Shown: piece by piece, positions 1 through 8,794 of the stretch | Numbering within the stretch: the first letter of the stretch is position 1 | Layout of the letters: each line of letters starts with the position of its first letter | Origin: Rhodococcus xishaensis | Lineage (GTDB): Bacteria > Actinomycetota > Actinomycetes > Mycobacteriales > Mycobacteriaceae | Direction: 5' to 3' | Assembly: GCF_004011825.1 (NCBI RefSeq) | Contig: NZ_RKLO01000001.1 | Span: forward strand, 333,575-397,574 | Length of the DNA stretch: 64,000 bases | Notes under the pieces: generated by a model | Database searches by the model: none | Told to the model about the DNA's origin: nothing | The model's input: only the letters and a program-made list of their open reading frames with translations | Program-made: the position numbers and the translations under genes

Positions 1-594
1 GGGCACCGAACGATCCGCCGGAGCGATCACCGGCAGCACCGTGGTCATCACCAGCAGCGCCGAGATCACGAACCCGGCGACGGTGCCGAGGAACAGGTAG
101 TTGTACGTCATCACGGACAGCAACGCCGCGGCCAGGAGCGGGCTCAGGAGTGATTCGAGGTCGTAGGCCAGTCGGGACAGGGACAGCCCGCGCGTGTACT
201 CCCTTTCGTGGACCAGGACCGAGGGGATCATCGACTGGAAGGCCGGGGTGAACGTCGCCGACGCCGACTGCAACACGAAGATCAGCACGTAGATCTGCCA
301 CGGCTGATCGACGAACGGCAGCAGCAACGCGATCGACGCCCGCACCACATCCGCGCTCACCAGTAGTACCTTCCGCGGCACCCGATCGGTCAACGCCGAG
401 ATCACCGGCGCAACGAGCACGTAGGCGACCATCTTGATCGCCAGAGCCGTACCCAGCACCGCACCGGCCTGCGCTCCGGCCAGGTCATATGCAAGAAGGC
501 CGAGCGCCACGGTCAACAAGCCGGTGCCGACGAGCGCGACGACCTGCGCGGCGAACAAGCGACGGAACGACCGATTCCCCAGGATCTCGAGCAC
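1..594 (-). CDS. MFS exporter, N-terminal part (gene runs off the window)
   Basis: This is the first 198 codons of a major facilitator superfamily permease; the stop lies beyond base 1. The GTG start is chosen because AGGAGG sits 6 bases upstream (601-606). The protein opens with LEILGNRSFRRLFAAQVVALVGTG and has about six hydrophobic segments. A short loop reading TDRVPRK after the second segment resembles MFS motif A (D-R-x-x-R-K). The opening 'NRSFRRLFAAQ' is typical of the EntS/MFS_3 drug or siderophore exporter group. Substrate is unknown. It is divergent from the nitroreductase at 787, sharing a roughly 190-base intergenic region. Confidence 0.8.
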   Translation of the reverse strand, partial: MLEILGNRSFRRLFAAQVVALVGTGLLTVALGLLAYDLAGAQAGAVLGTALAIKMVAYVLVAPVISALTDRVPRKVLLVSADVVRASIALLLPFVDQPWQIYVLIFVLQSASATFTPAFQSMIPSVLVHEREYTRGLSLSRLAYDLESLLSPLLAAALLSVMTYNYLFLGTVAGFVISALLVMTTVLPVIAPADRSVP

Positions 595-774
595 CCGGAA
601 CCTCCTCGCTAGTCGGGCTACCCACACACCATACGCCAATAGGTGCGCACTTACGCACTCATGGCAATCATCGCGGTCCGCGAGCAGATCAGGCGCAGAT
701 CTTCATAGTGTGTGCCCACAAATGCACCGTCGAAGTTTGATGGAACCCGTTCGGGAGGAGCCGAGCTGGGCGGC

Positions 775-780
775 TAGCGT
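775..780 (+). promoter_or_regulatory. -10 box for leaderless bluB-like gene
   Basis: TAGCGT fits TANNNT and lies 6 bases before the GTG at 787, so transcription would begin at or next to the start codon. No usable Shine-Dalgarno is present there. Inferred from spacing only. Confidence 0.5.
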
Positions 781-786
781 GGAGCG

Positions 787-1416
787 GTGACCGAACCTTC
801 AGCTTCCGTGTATGACGTCATCCGTCGCCGCCGCGACGTCCGGGCCGAATTCAGCGGTGACCTCATCCCGGATGAAACGTTGCAGCGGGTTCTCGGCGCC
901 GCGCACGCCGCACCGAGCGTCGGGAACACTCAGCCGTGGGACTTCATCGTGGTGAGAAGCTCGGAAACCCTCGACGCCTTCGCCCGGCACGTGGCGGGGC
1001 GGCGCAAGGCTTTCGCGGACTCCTTGCCGGAGGATCGCCGCAAGACGTTCGATCCCATCAAGATCGAGGGAATCCGGGAGAGCGGCACGGGAATCGTCGT
1101 CACCTACGACCCGTCCCGCGGAGGTGAGAACATCCTCGGCCGGCACACGATCGACGACACCGGACTGTTCTCGGTGGTGCTCTCCATCCAGAATCTGTGG
1201 CTGGCTGCGGCAGCAGAGAACCTCGGCGTCGGCTGGGTGTCGTTCTACGAGGAGGACTTCCTCACCGAATTGCTTGACATCCCCTCGCCGGTGCGGCCGA
1301 TCGCGTGGCTGTGCATCGGCAAGGTGGACAAGTTCCAGGACGTACCAGACCTCGAGCGCTTCGGGTGGCGCAGTCGTCGGGAACTAGCCGACGCGATCCA
1401 CTGGGAACGCTTCTGA
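787..1416 (+). CDS. bluB: BluB-like 5,6-dimethylbenzimidazole synthase / nitroreductase-fold protein
   Basis: A 209-residue flavin protein of the nitroreductase superfamily. BluB uses oxygen to cleave reduced FMN and makes 5,6-dimethylbenzimidazole, the lower ligand of vitamin B12. Seen here: RRRRDVRAEF near residue 13, the FMN-contact run APSVGNTQPWDF (about 42-53), IKIEGIRESG (about 92), and the GLFSVVLSIQNLWLAAAAENLGVGWVSF segment (about 126-153), all in the order typical of BluB. Length fits the family (about 200-230). The GTG start is supported by the -10 box 6 bases upstream. No cobalamin gene is adjacent, so the specific role rests on family resemblance. A general nitroreductase is the alternative. 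Confidence 0.82.
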   Translation: MTEPSASVYDVIRRRRDVRAEFSGDLIPDETLQRVLGAAHAAPSVGNTQPWDFIVVRSSETLDAFARHVAGRRKAFADSLPEDRRKTFDPIKIEGIRESGTGIVVTYDPSRGGENILGRHTIDDTGLFSVVLSIQNLWLAAAAENLGVGWVSFYEEDFLTELLDIPSPVRPIAWLCIGKVDKFQDVPDLERFGWRSRRELADAIHWERF

Positions 1417-1421
1417 GCAGA

Positions 1422-2813
1422 TCAGCTCCCGTGGCGGCGTGAGCTGACCGCACGGCTGCCCCCGGATCGGCGACGGCTGTTGCCCCTGGAGCGGGGGCCC
1501 CGACTGCCTCCCTGACTGCCCTGCGGGTGGTGACCTCGAGTGGCCGGCTTGTCGGGCCTCGGCGCCGGCGCGACATGCGGGGCGGGCTCACCGACCAGCC
1601 GAATCACGTGCTCGGACTCGGCGGTCACCTGTACCGGGGTGGCTTTGACAGCGGCCTTGCGCATCAGCGCGGACAGATCCTTGCGCTGGTCTGGCAGCAC
1701 GATCGTGACGACATCGCCGGCGCTGCCGGCCCGCGCTGTGCGGCCCGAGCGGTGCAGGTACGCCTTGTGCTCGGCGGGCGGATCGACGTGAACGACGAGC
1801 TCGACCTCGTCGATGTGGACGCCGCGCGCCGCAACATCGGTGGCGACCAGGACGCGAGCGCTACCGTCGGCGAAGGCGGCCAGGTTCCGGTCGCGCGCAT
1901 TCTGGGACAGATTGCCGTGCAGATCGACCGACGGGATACCCGCATCGGTGAGCTTGCGAGCAAGCTTGCGGGCCTGGTGTTTGGTGCGCATGAACAGGAT
2001 TCGCCGACCGCGACCCGATGCCAGCGTGTGGACGAGGGCCTTCTTCGCGTCGGCTCCGCTGACCTCGAACACGTGGTGGGTCATCGCGGCAACTGGCGAG
2101 TTCGCTTCGTCGACCGAGTGCAGCACCTCGTTCTGCAGGAACCGTTTGACGAGCTTGTCGACGCCGTTGTCGAGCGTGGCGGAGAACAGCAGACGTTGGC
2201 CGCCCTTCGGGGTCGCCGCGAGGATCCGAGTGACGCCGGGCAGGAACCCGAGATCGGCCATGTGGTCGGCCTCGTCGAGGATCGCGATCTCGATGTCGTC
2301 GAGTGTGACGAAGCCCTGCTGCATCAGGTCCTCGAGCCGGCCAGGGCAGGCGACGACGATGTCCACTCCACCCTCGAGGGCGCGCACCTGCCGATGCTGC
2401 GAGACACCACCGAAGATCGTGGTTACCCGCAGACCGAGAGCGGTGGCCAGCGGCTCGACCGTCGCGGTGATCTGCGTAGCCAGTTCGCGGGTCGGCGCGA
2501 GCACCAGTCCTCGGGGCCTCCGCGGGCGACGCCGCCCGCCGGCGAGCCGGGCCGCGAGCGGGATCGCGAACGCGAGCGTCTTGCCGCTACCGGTCTTCCC
2601 GCGACCCAGGACGTCCCGGCCCGCCAGTGTGTCTGGGAGAGTGTCGATCTGGATCGGGAACGGCGCGGTGATCCCTCCGCCGGTCAGGGCCGCAACGATC
2701 GGGGCGGGCACACCCAAGGACGCGAACGAGGTCGACTCGCCGGACGCTGGGATGACGCCGGACGTTGGGATGACACTGTTGGACAAGTTTCTCGGTGCCT
2801 TTCGAGCATTCAT
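1422..2813 (-). CDS. DEAD-box ATP-dependent RNA helicase
   Basis: A 463-residue RNA helicase that unwinds structured RNA using ATP, probably in ribosome assembly or cold-shock RNA remodelling. Motifs in order: a Q-motif region (FASLGVPAPIVAAL...PFPIQIDTLP), Walker A GRGKTGSGKT, PTRELA, a DEAD box (ILDEADHMADLGF), SAT (LLFSATLD), then the second RecA domain with ATDVAARGVHI and HRSGRTARAG. A Pro/Arg/Gly/Ser-rich basic tail of about 60 residues likely binds RNA. The ATG at 2813 is chosen over an upstream GTG at 2858: the extra 15 residues do not resemble the family, and a GATACT -10-like element falls inside that stretch. It converges on bluB, with only 5 bases between them. Confidence 0.93.
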   Translation of the reverse strand: MNARKAPRNLSNSVIPTSGVIPASGESTSFASLGVPAPIVAALTGGGITAPFPIQIDTLPDTLAGRDVLGRGKTGSGKTLAFAIPLAARLAGGRRRPRRPRGLVLAPTRELATQITATVEPLATALGLRVTTIFGGVSQHRQVRALEGGVDIVVACPGRLEDLMQQGFVTLDDIEIAILDEADHMADLGFLPGVTRILAATPKGGQRLLFSATLDNGVDKLVKRFLQNEVLHSVDEANSPVAAMTHHVFEVSGADAKKALVHTLASGRGRRILFMRTKHQARKLARKLTDAGIPSVDLHGNLSQNARDRNLAAFADGSARVLVATDVAARGVHIDEVELVVHVDPPAEHKAYLHRSGRTARAGSAGDVVTIVLPDQRKDLSALMRKAAVKATPVQVTAESEHVIRLVGEPAPHVAPAPRPDKPATRGHHPQGSQGGSRGPRSRGNSRRRSGGSRAVSSRRHGS

Positions 2814-3055
2814 GATGCAGGCGCCGACAGCCGGAAGTATCCGGTGCACGGCCCGCACAAGGTGGCGACATTGCCGGTCGGCAAGATCGATTGCCGCAAG
2901 AAATGCTCGAGCCGGCGCGTGGGTGGTGCCCGATCGGGCGTTCGAGCGGTTGCTCGGATCCGGTTCAGTGAAGCGTTCTACGACACTGGACGCCCCTTCA
3001 AGGAACGTCCTGGGCCGCCACCCTACCGGCTAGCGGGTCGGGGTGTGCCGCTCGG

Positions 3056-3469
3056 CTACAGCCCAACCCACTCGGAGACCCCGGTCGCGAAGCGCTGACG
3101 CTTCCAGATCGGCACCTCGGCCTTGATCCGTTCGACCAGTTCGGCGCATGCTGCGAAGGCCTCCGCCCGATGCGGCGCGGCGACCGCGGCGACCAACGCC
3201 AGGTCCCCGATCGTGAGTTCTCCCACGCGGTGCACGGCGGCGACTGGCAACCCGGTGCGCTTGGACACCTGCTCGAGGCACTGGCGGAGGAACCGTTCGG
3301 CGTCGGGGTGGGCCTGGTACTCGAGCGCGGACACCGACTGGCCGTCGTCGTGGTCACGGACGACGCCCGTGAACACCACCACGGCCCCGTGCTCGGGCCC
3401 GGCCACGGCCGCGTCGACCACCGCGGGATCCAGGGGTTCGGCTGAGATGGCGGCCAGCAGTTCACGCAT
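3056..3469 (-). CDS. moaE: Molybdopterin synthase catalytic subunit MoaE
   Basis: 137 residues, the usual MoaE length. MoaE accepts sulfur from the MoaD thiocarboxylate and converts precursor Z (cyclic pyranopterin monophosphate) to molybdopterin. Visible family signatures are GAVVVFTGVVRDHDDG (about 28-43), ALEYQAHP (about 48), AAVHRVGELTIGDLALVAAVAAPHRAEAF (about 77-105), and VPIWKRQRFATGVSEWVGL, which carries the conserved Lys pair region. Its ATG overlaps the TGA of moaCB by 8 bases, so it is the last gene of a moeA-moaCB-moaE operon. Its partner moaD lies on the opposite unit after moaA. Confidence 0.95.
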   Translation of the reverse strand: MRELLAAISAEPLDPAVVDAAVAGPEHGAVVVFTGVVRDHDDGQSVSALEYQAHPDAERFLRQCLEQVSKRTGLPVAAVHRVGELTIGDLALVAAVAAPHRAEAFAACAELVERIKAEVPIWKRQRFATGVSEWVGL

Positions 3470-4475
3470 CGTGTGCGCCCCCTCCCGCGATCTGCGCGAG
3501 CAGATGGTCGAGGAGTGGATGCAGGACCGAGAGCCCGTCCTTCACTCCACCCGGCGAACCCGGCAGGTTGACGATCAGCGTCCGGCCGGCCAGGCCGACG
3601 ACGCCGCGGCTGAGCGTCGCGTGCGGCGTCACCTCGGTTCCGCGGCGACGCATCTCCTCGGCTATCCCGGGCAGTTCCCGGTCCAGCACTGTGCGGGTCG
3701 CCTCCGGGGTGGCGTCGGTGGGGGAGGCACCCGTCCCGCCCGTGGTGATCACCAGGGCGGGGGAGGTCGAGAGTGCGTCGGCGAGTCCGGCGGCGATGTC
3801 GGCGTCGGCGTACACAAGCGGCCCGCGGACGGTCAAGCCACGACCGGCCAACCAGTCCGCGATCACTGGCCCGGTCGTGTCCGGTCGGGTGCCGCGTGCC
3901 CCACCCGTCGACGCGACGAGCACGGTAGCCGAGCCGGGTTGCACAGCGGGCCTCGTCTCGGCTGCTTGCCCAGCCTCTGTCTGCCCCGCTTCGTCGCGCA
4001 GCCACACCCCGCGTTTGCCGCCCTCCTTGGTCAACAGCCGGACACCGTCGAGCGTCGCGGCCGGATCCACCGCCTTGACCATGTCGTGCAGGGTGAGCCC
4101 GGCCACCGCGACCGCCGTCAGCGCCTCCATCTCGACTCCGGTGGGCCCCTTGGTCTTTGCGGTCGCCTCGATCGTGATCGACGACTCGGTGAAACCGAAC
4201 TCGACCTTCACCGACGACAGAGCCAGCTGGTGGCAGAGGGGGATCAGCTCGGACGTCTTCTTCGCGCCGGCGATCCCCGCAATCCGTGCGGTTGCCAGGA
4301 CGTCGGCCTTGGGCATCTCGTCGGCCCGCACAAGCGACACCACCTGCGGGGTGGTCACCAGTTCGCCGGCCGCGACGGCGACACGCGTCGTGTCCGCCTT
4401 CGCGCTCACGTCGACCATCCGGGCGCGGCCCTCGCCGTCGAGGTGGCTCAGTTCGTTCTTGCTCTGGTCGGTCAT
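3462..4475 (-). CDS. moaCB: Bifunctional MoaC-MoaB/MogA molybdenum cofactor protein
   Basis: A 337-residue fusion. Residues about 1-155 are MoaC, which with MoaA forms cyclic pyranopterin monophosphate; KKTSELIPLCHQLALSSVKVEF and GPTGVEMEALTAVAVAGLTLHDMVKAVD are plain. After a short linker, residues about 180-337 are a MoaB/MogA domain (molybdopterin adenylyltransferase fold) with VITTGGTGASPTDATPEAT and the NLPGSPGGV loop. The ATG at 4475 is chosen because GAGGAA lies 5-6 bases upstream; an earlier in-frame start at 4502 would overlap moeA. It lies 14 bases after moeA. Fused MoaC-MoaB proteins are known in actinobacteria. Confidence 0.93.
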   Translation of the reverse strand: MTDQSKNELSHLDGEGRARMVDVSAKADTTRVAVAAGELVTTPQVVSLVRADEMPKADVLATARIAGIAGAKKTSELIPLCHQLALSSVKVEFGFTESSITIEATAKTKGPTGVEMEALTAVAVAGLTLHDMVKAVDPAATLDGVRLLTKEGGKRGVWLRDEAGQTEAGQAAETRPAVQPGSATVLVASTGGARGTRPDTTGPVIADWLAGRGLTVRGPLVYADADIAAGLADALSTSPALVITTGGTGASPTDATPEATRTVLDRELPGIAEEMRRRGTEVTPHATLSRGVVGLAGRTLIVNLPGSPGGVKDGLSVLHPLLDHLLAQIAGGGAHDA

Positions 4476-4489
4476 GCGTTCCTCGGTCA

Positions 4490-5698
4490 CTAGAGGGGCC
4501 ACACCTTCACTCGATCACCCGCCGCCAGGGAGGTCACTTCGACGGGAATATCCAACAGCACGTCGGCCCAGGCCAGTGCCGCCACCAGGTGTGAGCCCGG
4601 CCCGGACACCACCGCGACACCCGATGCTGTGCTGCGGCCGCGGAGGAACTGTCGTTTGCCAGGTACCGAGGTCACGTCGTGGTCGAGGACTGCCTCCGCC
4701 GCAGTGACCGGTGGCAGCCCGGCCGCACGGCGCAGTAGCGGACGCACGAACACTTCGAACGAGACCAACGTGCTCACCGGGTTGCCTGGGAAGGTCAGGA
4801 CCGGGACTCCGTCGACGACGGCCAGCCCCTGCGGCCCACCTGGTTGCATCGCGATCCGGCCGAACCGGGCACCCAGATCGGTGAGGACATCCTTGACCAC
4901 CTCGTAGTCCCCCATCGACACCCCACCCGACGTGATCACCAGCTCGGCGCCGGCCACCGCGCGTCGCAACACAGAGCGGAAGGTGTCCGGTTCGTCGCCA
5001 CTGCGGTCGACGATGACGACTTCGGCACCGTTCGCTCGCACGCTCGCCGCCAGCGCGGCGCCGTTGGAATCGAAGATCTGGCCCGGGCCCGGCGTCGTTC
5101 CGGCGTCCACCAACTCGGCTCCCGTCGTGATTATCGCCACTCTGGGTCGGGTCCGCACCGCCACCGAAGCCAGGCCGACCGCCGCGAGCACGCTGATATG
5201 CCGGGGCGCGAGCAGGGTGCCCGATGTCAGTAGGAGCGCCCCAGCGCGCACGTCGCTGCCGCGCTCACGAACGTACTCGCCCGCCGACCGCGAACGGTGG
5301 ACAGTGACTTTGCCGTCGGATACTTCTGTATCCTCCACCGGCACAACAGCATCCGCGCCGTCCGGCATTACCGCGCCGGTCATGATGCGCACCGCGGTCG
5401 CCGGTACGTGCGCGGCCGGTTCCGCTGGGCCGGCCGGCACTGTCGCGACGATAGGCAGTGTCGCCGGGACGGTCCGGACCGACGCCGCGTCGACCGCGAA
5501 CCCGTCCATCTGCGAGTTTCGGAACAGCGGCAGGTCGACGGGGGAGGAGATGTCGTCGGACAGGACCCGGCCGAGTGCGTCGCCGAGCCGGATCGTCTCG
5601 GACGGCCTGGTCAGGAGCGGTCCGAGCAGGTCGGACACATCGGCGGCGTGGTCTTCGACGGACCTCGCGGTGCCTGCGTGCCGCTGCGGGTGGGCCAT
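4490..5698 (-). CDS. moeA: Molybdopterin molybdenumtransferase MoeA
   Basis: 402 residues, the normal length for MoeA, which inserts molybdate into adenylylated molybdopterin. Signatures: PLFRNSQMDGFAVD near residue 60, a central IMTGAVMPDGADAVVPVEDT, ITTGAELVDAGTTPGPGQIFDSNG, ITSGGVSMGDYEVVKDVL, and the QPGGPQGLAVVDGVPVLTFPGNPVSTLVSFE region that contacts the pterin. The ATG at 5698 has AGGA about 9 bases upstream; the in-frame TTG at 5707 is less likely. First gene of the leftward Moco operon, divergent from moaA across about 100 bases, so the two units may be co-regulated. Confidence 0.95.
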   Translation of the reverse strand: MAHPQRHAGTARSVEDHAADVSDLLGPLLTRPSETIRLGDALGRVLSDDISSPVDLPLFRNSQMDGFAVDAASVRTVPATLPIVATVPAGPAEPAAHVPATAVRIMTGAVMPDGADAVVPVEDTEVSDGKVTVHRSRSAGEYVRERGSDVRAGALLLTSGTLLAPRHISVLAAVGLASVAVRTRPRVAIITTGAELVDAGTTPGPGQIFDSNGAALAASVRANGAEVVIVDRSGDEPDTFRSVLRRAVAGAELVITSGGVSMGDYEVVKDVLTDLGARFGRIAMQPGGPQGLAVVDGVPVLTFPGNPVSTLVSFEVFVRPLLRRAAGLPPVTAAEAVLDHDVTSVPGKRQFLRGRSTASGVAVVSGPGSHLVAALAWADVLLDIPVEVTSLAAGDRVKVWPL

Positions 5699-5789
5699 GA
5701 CTGCCAATCCTAGGCGGTATCGGCACCTCGATCAGGCTTCGGCGTTCGGGCGTGTAGGTAGGTAGCAGGCGGCTTGTCGCGGGCGGCTG

Positions 5790-5795
5790 CATACT
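5790..5795 (+). promoter_or_regulatory. -10-like box for leaderless moaA
   Basis: CATACT lies 6 bases before the GTG start of moaA and no Shine-Dalgarno is visible. Its first base departs from TANNNT, so this is a weaker case than others in the window. Confidence 0.35.
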
Positions 5796-5801
5796 GGGGT
5801 A

Positions 5802-6890
5802 GTGACAGCAGCGACACAACAGACGCCTCCGGTGGACCTCGGACTTCCGTCGGTCCGTGCGCTGTCGTCGACGGCGGAGACGGCGACGGGGCGTCCCGAG
5901 GTGCACGAACTGGTAGACCAGTTCGGAAGGATCGCCCGGGATCTGAGGGTCTCGCTCACCGAGAAGTGTTCGCTGCGTTGCACGTACTGCATGCCGGTCG
6001 AGGGTTTGCCAGAGATACCGCAGCAGCAGTTGCTCAGTGCCGACGAAGTGGTCCGACTGGTCACGATCGCGGTGCACAGGCTCGGGATCCGGGAGGTCCG
6101 GTTCACAGGCGGCGAGCCGCTGATGCGTCGCGACCTCGAGGCCATCGTCGCCGGCTGCGCCGAGGCGGTGCCCGGGGTGCCGCTGTCGATGACCACCAAC
6201 GCCGTGGGGCTCGAACACCGGGCCGAAGCCCTCACACGAGCCGGCCTGTCCCGGATCAATGTGTCGCTGGACACCATCGATCGGCACTACTTCGCCGAAC
6301 TCACCCGTCGCGATCGCTTGGACTCGGTGCTCGCCGGGATCCGCGCCGCACAGGAGGCCGGGCTGACACCCGTGAAGATCAATGCGGTATTGATGCCCGA
6401 AACCCTCTACGGGGCAGCCGATCTGCTGCAGTGGTGCCTGGAATCGGGATGCGCACTGCGATTCATCGAGCAAATGCCGCTCGACGCAGACCACGTGTGG
6501 GCGCGTGCGAACATGGTCGACGCACGAACTCTGCTGGATGTGCTCGGTGAACGGTTCGACCTGCGGGAGGTCGGGCGCGAAGACTTGTCTGCACCCGCCG
6601 AGGAGTGGCTGGTGAACGGTGGACCGGCCACGGTCGGGATCATCGCGTCGGTGACCCGTTCCTTCTGTGAGGACTGCGACCGCACCCGGATCACCGCCCA
6701 GGGCACGGTGCGGTCCTGCCTGTTCAGTGATCGCGAGGTGGACCTGCGGGACACTCTGCGATCCGGCGCCGACGACGAGGAGCTCGCCCGGTTGTGGCGG
6801 ACCGCGATGTGGAACAAGTCGGCCGGGCACGGCATCAATGCAGCGGGATTCGTTCCCCCGCAACGCAGTATGGGAGCAATCGGTGGCTGA
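5802..6890 (+). CDS. moaA: GTP 3',8-cyclase MoaA
   Basis: A 362-residue radical-SAM enzyme that rearranges GTP in the first step of molybdenum cofactor synthesis. The N-terminal 4Fe-4S cluster ligands are C56, C60 and C63 in [11 protein letters not shown]. The C-terminal cluster that holds GTP uses C289, C292 and C306 ([19 protein letters not shown]). FTGGEPLMR is the GGEP SAM-contact motif. The protein ends in Gly-Gly, as MoaA proteins do. There is an unusually long N-terminal extension of about 35 residues before the first strand. The final 8 bases overlap moaD, so the two are co-transcribed and translationally coupled. Confidence 0.96.
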   Translation: MTAATQQTPPVDLGLPSVRALSSTAETATGRPEVHELVDQFGRIARDLRVSLTEKCSLRCTYCMPVEGLPEIPQQQLLSADEVVRLVTIAVHRLGIREVRFTGGEPLMRRDLEAIVAGCAEAVPGVPLSMTTNAVGLEHRAEALTRAGLSRINVSLDTIDRHYFAELTRRDRLDSVLAGIRAAQEAGLTPVKINAVLMPETLYGAADLLQWCLESGCALRFIEQMPLDADHVWARANMVDARTLLDVLGERFDLREVGREDLSAPAEEWLVNGGPATVGIIASVTRSFCEDCDRTRITAQGTVRSCLFSDREVDLRDTLRSGADDEELARLWRTAMWNKSAGHGINAAGFVPPQRSMGAIGG

Positions 6891-7149
6891 GACACTTGCG
6901 GTCCGCACGGTCGAGGTCCGGTACTTCGCGGCGGCGGCGGAGGCCGCCGACCGCACCGAGGAGACGCTGACGCTGCCGACGGATGCCGATCTCGCGCTGT
7001 TGCGGACGACGCTGATCGACCGCTACGGCCGACGGATGGAGAAGATCCTCACAGTCTCGGCCTACCTGGTCGACTCCGAACTCACCCGTGACCTCACCCG
7101 CTCCGTCGGCGTCCAAGTGGACGTGCTGCCGCCCTTCGCAGGAGGGTAG
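6883..7149 (+). CDS. moaD: Molybdopterin synthase sulfur carrier subunit MoaD
   Basis: An 88-residue ubiquitin-fold sulfur carrier ending in Gly-Gly (DVLPPFAGG); the terminal glycine is thiocarboxylated and gives its sulfur to MoaE. The GTG at 6883 overlaps the moaA stop by 8 bases, and the reading [22 protein letters not shown] is standard MoaD. A longer in-frame ORF from 6667 is only read-through of the moaA region. The stop codon TAG (7147-7149) lies inside the first unit of the tandem repeat that follows. Confidence 0.93.
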   Translation: MAETLAVRTVEVRYFAAAAEAADRTEETLTLPTDADLALLRTTLIDRYGRRMEKILTVSAYLVDSELTRDLTRSVGVQVDVLPPFAGG

Positions 7150-7260
7150 CGGGCGCTACTGTGCTGGAGGGTAGCGGGCGCTACTGTGCTGGAGAGTAGC
7201 GGGCGCTACTGTGCTGGAGAGTAGCGGGCGCTACTGTGCTGGAGGGTAGCGGGCGCTACA
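7141..7260. repeat. Tandem repeat: 4.8 copies of a 25-bp unit holding a palindromic stop
   Basis: Units start at 7141, 7166, 7191, 7216 and 7241; the last is 20 bases long. They differ only at one position (GGAGGG or GGAGAG). Each contains GTAGCGGGCGCTAC, a 6-bp inverted repeat with a GG centre that encodes TAG on both strands. The first unit supplies the moaD stop and the last supplies the nadE stop on the opposite strand. Because 25 is not divisible by 3, the array places TAG in all three frames of each strand. It may act as a two-way barrier between convergent genes; that is inference. Confidence 0.9.
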
Positions 7261-8104
7261 GCGTTGCCCGCCACCACGTGTCGAGCGGGGTCACCGGTAC
7301 GGCCCTCTTGTGGCGGGTGTTGCGGTACATCGCCTCGAGCTTGTCGGCGACTTCCGAGTCGACCTGCTTGCCCTCGAGGTAGTCGTCGATCTGCCTGTAG
7401 GTCACACCGAGCGCGACCTCATCGGGAAGCGACGGGCGGTTGTCCTCGAGGTCCGCGGTCGGCACTTTCTGCCACGTGCTCTCGGGGGCCCCGAGTTCAC
7501 GCAGCAGTATGGCTCCCTGACGCTTGGTAAGTCCGGTGAGCGGGGTGACGTCGACGCCTCCGTCGCCGTACTTGGTGAAGAATCCGGTGAGCGCCTCGGC
7601 AGCGTGGTCGGTGCCGACGACGAGGTATCCGAGTTCGCCCGCGATCGCGTACTGGATCATCATCCGCTCGCGCGCTTTGATGTTGCCGCGCACGAAGTCT
7701 CGCAATCGGTCCCCGTCCTCGAGCAGATCGTGCATCGCCTCCGACGCCTCGGAGATCGTCGCATCCGCCCCCGGCTTCACGTTCACCGTCAGCGACCGGT
7801 CCGGGGCGATGAACTTCAACGAGACCTGAGCGTCGTCCTCGTCGAACTGGCTACCGTACGGCAGGCGCACCGCGATGAACTCCGCGGTGTGGCCCTCTAC
7901 GCGCAATTCCTCGGCCGCGAGTTGCGTCAGTCGGCCCGTCAGGGTGCTGTCCTGTCCGCCGCTGATTCCCAGCACGAAACCCCTCGCCGGGGTCGAGCGC
8001 AGGTAGTCCTTGAGGAACTGCACGCGCCTGCGGATCTCGGTAGCCGGATCGATCTCCGCCACGACGCCAAGTTCCTCGATGATCTGTGCCCGTGGAATCG
8101 CCAT
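7256..8104 (-). CDS. nadE: Ammonia-dependent NAD+ synthetase NadE
   Basis: 282 residues. Converts deamido-NAD, ATP and ammonia to NAD+ in the cytoplasm. The PP-loop SGGQDST (48-54) binds ATP pyrophosphate. Other family marks are [71 protein letters not shown] and the HKRAVPVTP ending. No glutaminase domain is present, so this is the short ammonia-using type. The ATG at 8104 is supported by a TACAGT -10 box 6 bases upstream on this strand. Convergent with moaD. Confidence 0.95.
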   Translation of the reverse strand: MAIPRAQIIEELGVVAEIDPATEIRRRVQFLKDYLRSTPARGFVLGISGGQDSTLTGRLTQLAAEELRVEGHTAEFIAVRLPYGSQFDEDDAQVSLKFIAPDRSLTVNVKPGADATISEASEAMHDLLEDGDRLRDFVRGNIKARERMMIQYAIAGELGYLVVGTDHAAEALTGFFTKYGDGGVDVTPLTGLTKRQGAILLRELGAPESTWQKVPTADLEDNRPSLPDEVALGVTYRQIDDYLEGKQVDSEVADKLEAMYRNTRHKRAVPVTPLDTWWRATL

Positions 8105-8110
8105 GGCAGA

Positions 8111-8116
8111 ACTGTA
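8111..8116 (-). promoter_or_regulatory. -10 box for leaderless nadE
   Basis: TACAGT on the minus strand sits 6 bases before the nadE ATG (8104), predicting a leaderless message. Confidence 0.5.
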
Positions 8117-8209
8117 GCGAGCACGAGTCGGGGGTGCACACGTGTAGATCGCGCGGCAGAATGTGACCCGGGCGTCCGACCGGCGCCGGACCAGACTCGG
8201 GAGACCGTC

Positions 8210-8788
8210 ATGAGCAGCACCGGAGTCCTTGTAGTGAGCGCCACCGAGGGGGAAGCCGCGCACGTGCCCGGCGGCCTCGACATCGTCATCACCAGGATGG
8301 GCAAGGTGGCGGCCGCGGTCGCCGTGACCCGCGCTCTTGCGCAGTACCCGCCGGGGAACCCGCCCCTCGTCATCAACATCGGTACCGCTGGTGCGCTGCA
8401 CCCGCACCACAGCGGCCTGTACGTCCCCTCCAAGGTGCTCAACCACGACATCAGCAGTGAGATCCTGCTGAGCGCACTGCACCACCGGGTCGTCGACTCC
8501 ATCGACCTCGAAGACGGTGACGGCACAGTCCTCGCGACCGGCGACGCTTATATCTCGGACGAGGAGACCCGGGACGCGCTGGCTGCGCGTGCCGACCTGG
8601 TCGACATGGAGGGATTCTCGATCGCATTCGCGTGTGCGCAGTTCGGCGCCCGGTGCCGGCTGGTCAAGTACGTCAGCGACAATGCCGACGACTCCGCCAT
8701 GGACTGGCTGTCGCAGGTGGATACCAGCGCACGCGCGCTTGGGGCCTGGCTCGAGCAGGAACTCGAGCTGGAACTCGAGCGCGACTAG
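8210..8788 (+). CDS. Nucleosidase of the MTA/SAH nucleosidase-like phosphorylase fold
   Basis: 192 residues. Family members hydrolyse the glycosidic bond of 5'-methylthioadenosine, S-adenosylhomocysteine or related nucleosides. Seen: [16 protein letters not shown] at the N-terminus, [16 protein letters not shown] (the glycine-rich phosphorylase-fold loop), [16 protein letters not shown], and [30 protein letters not shown], which carries the M-E-G substrate motif and the catalytic-type Asp. ATG with GGGAG about 5 bases upstream. Exact substrate is not clear from sequence. The C-terminus is a run of ELELE. Confidence 0.75.
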   Translation: MSSTGVLVVSATEGEAAHVPGGLDIVITRMGKVAAAVAVTRALAQYPPGNPPLVINIGTAGALHPHHSGLYVPSKVLNHDISSEILLSALHHRVVDSIDLEDGDGTVLATGDAYISDEETRDALAARADLVDMEGFSIAFACAQFGARCRLVKYVSDNADDSAMDWLSQVDTSARALGAWLEQELELELERD

Positions 8789-8794
8789 TCCGGA

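Noticed and set aside
1527-3098. 523-residue plus-strand open frame opposite the DEAD-box helicase
   Set aside because: Antisense shadow of a gene with all helicase motifs; no domain of its own.
5699-5801. Molybdenum cofactor riboswitch between moeA and moaA
   Set aside because: The gap is only about 100 bases and appears to contain a leaderless moaA promoter; no Moco RNA core was recognised.
7141-7260. Possible CRISPR array
   Set aside because: The 25-bp units follow each other directly with no unique spacers and no cas genes are nearby; it is a simple tandem repeat.
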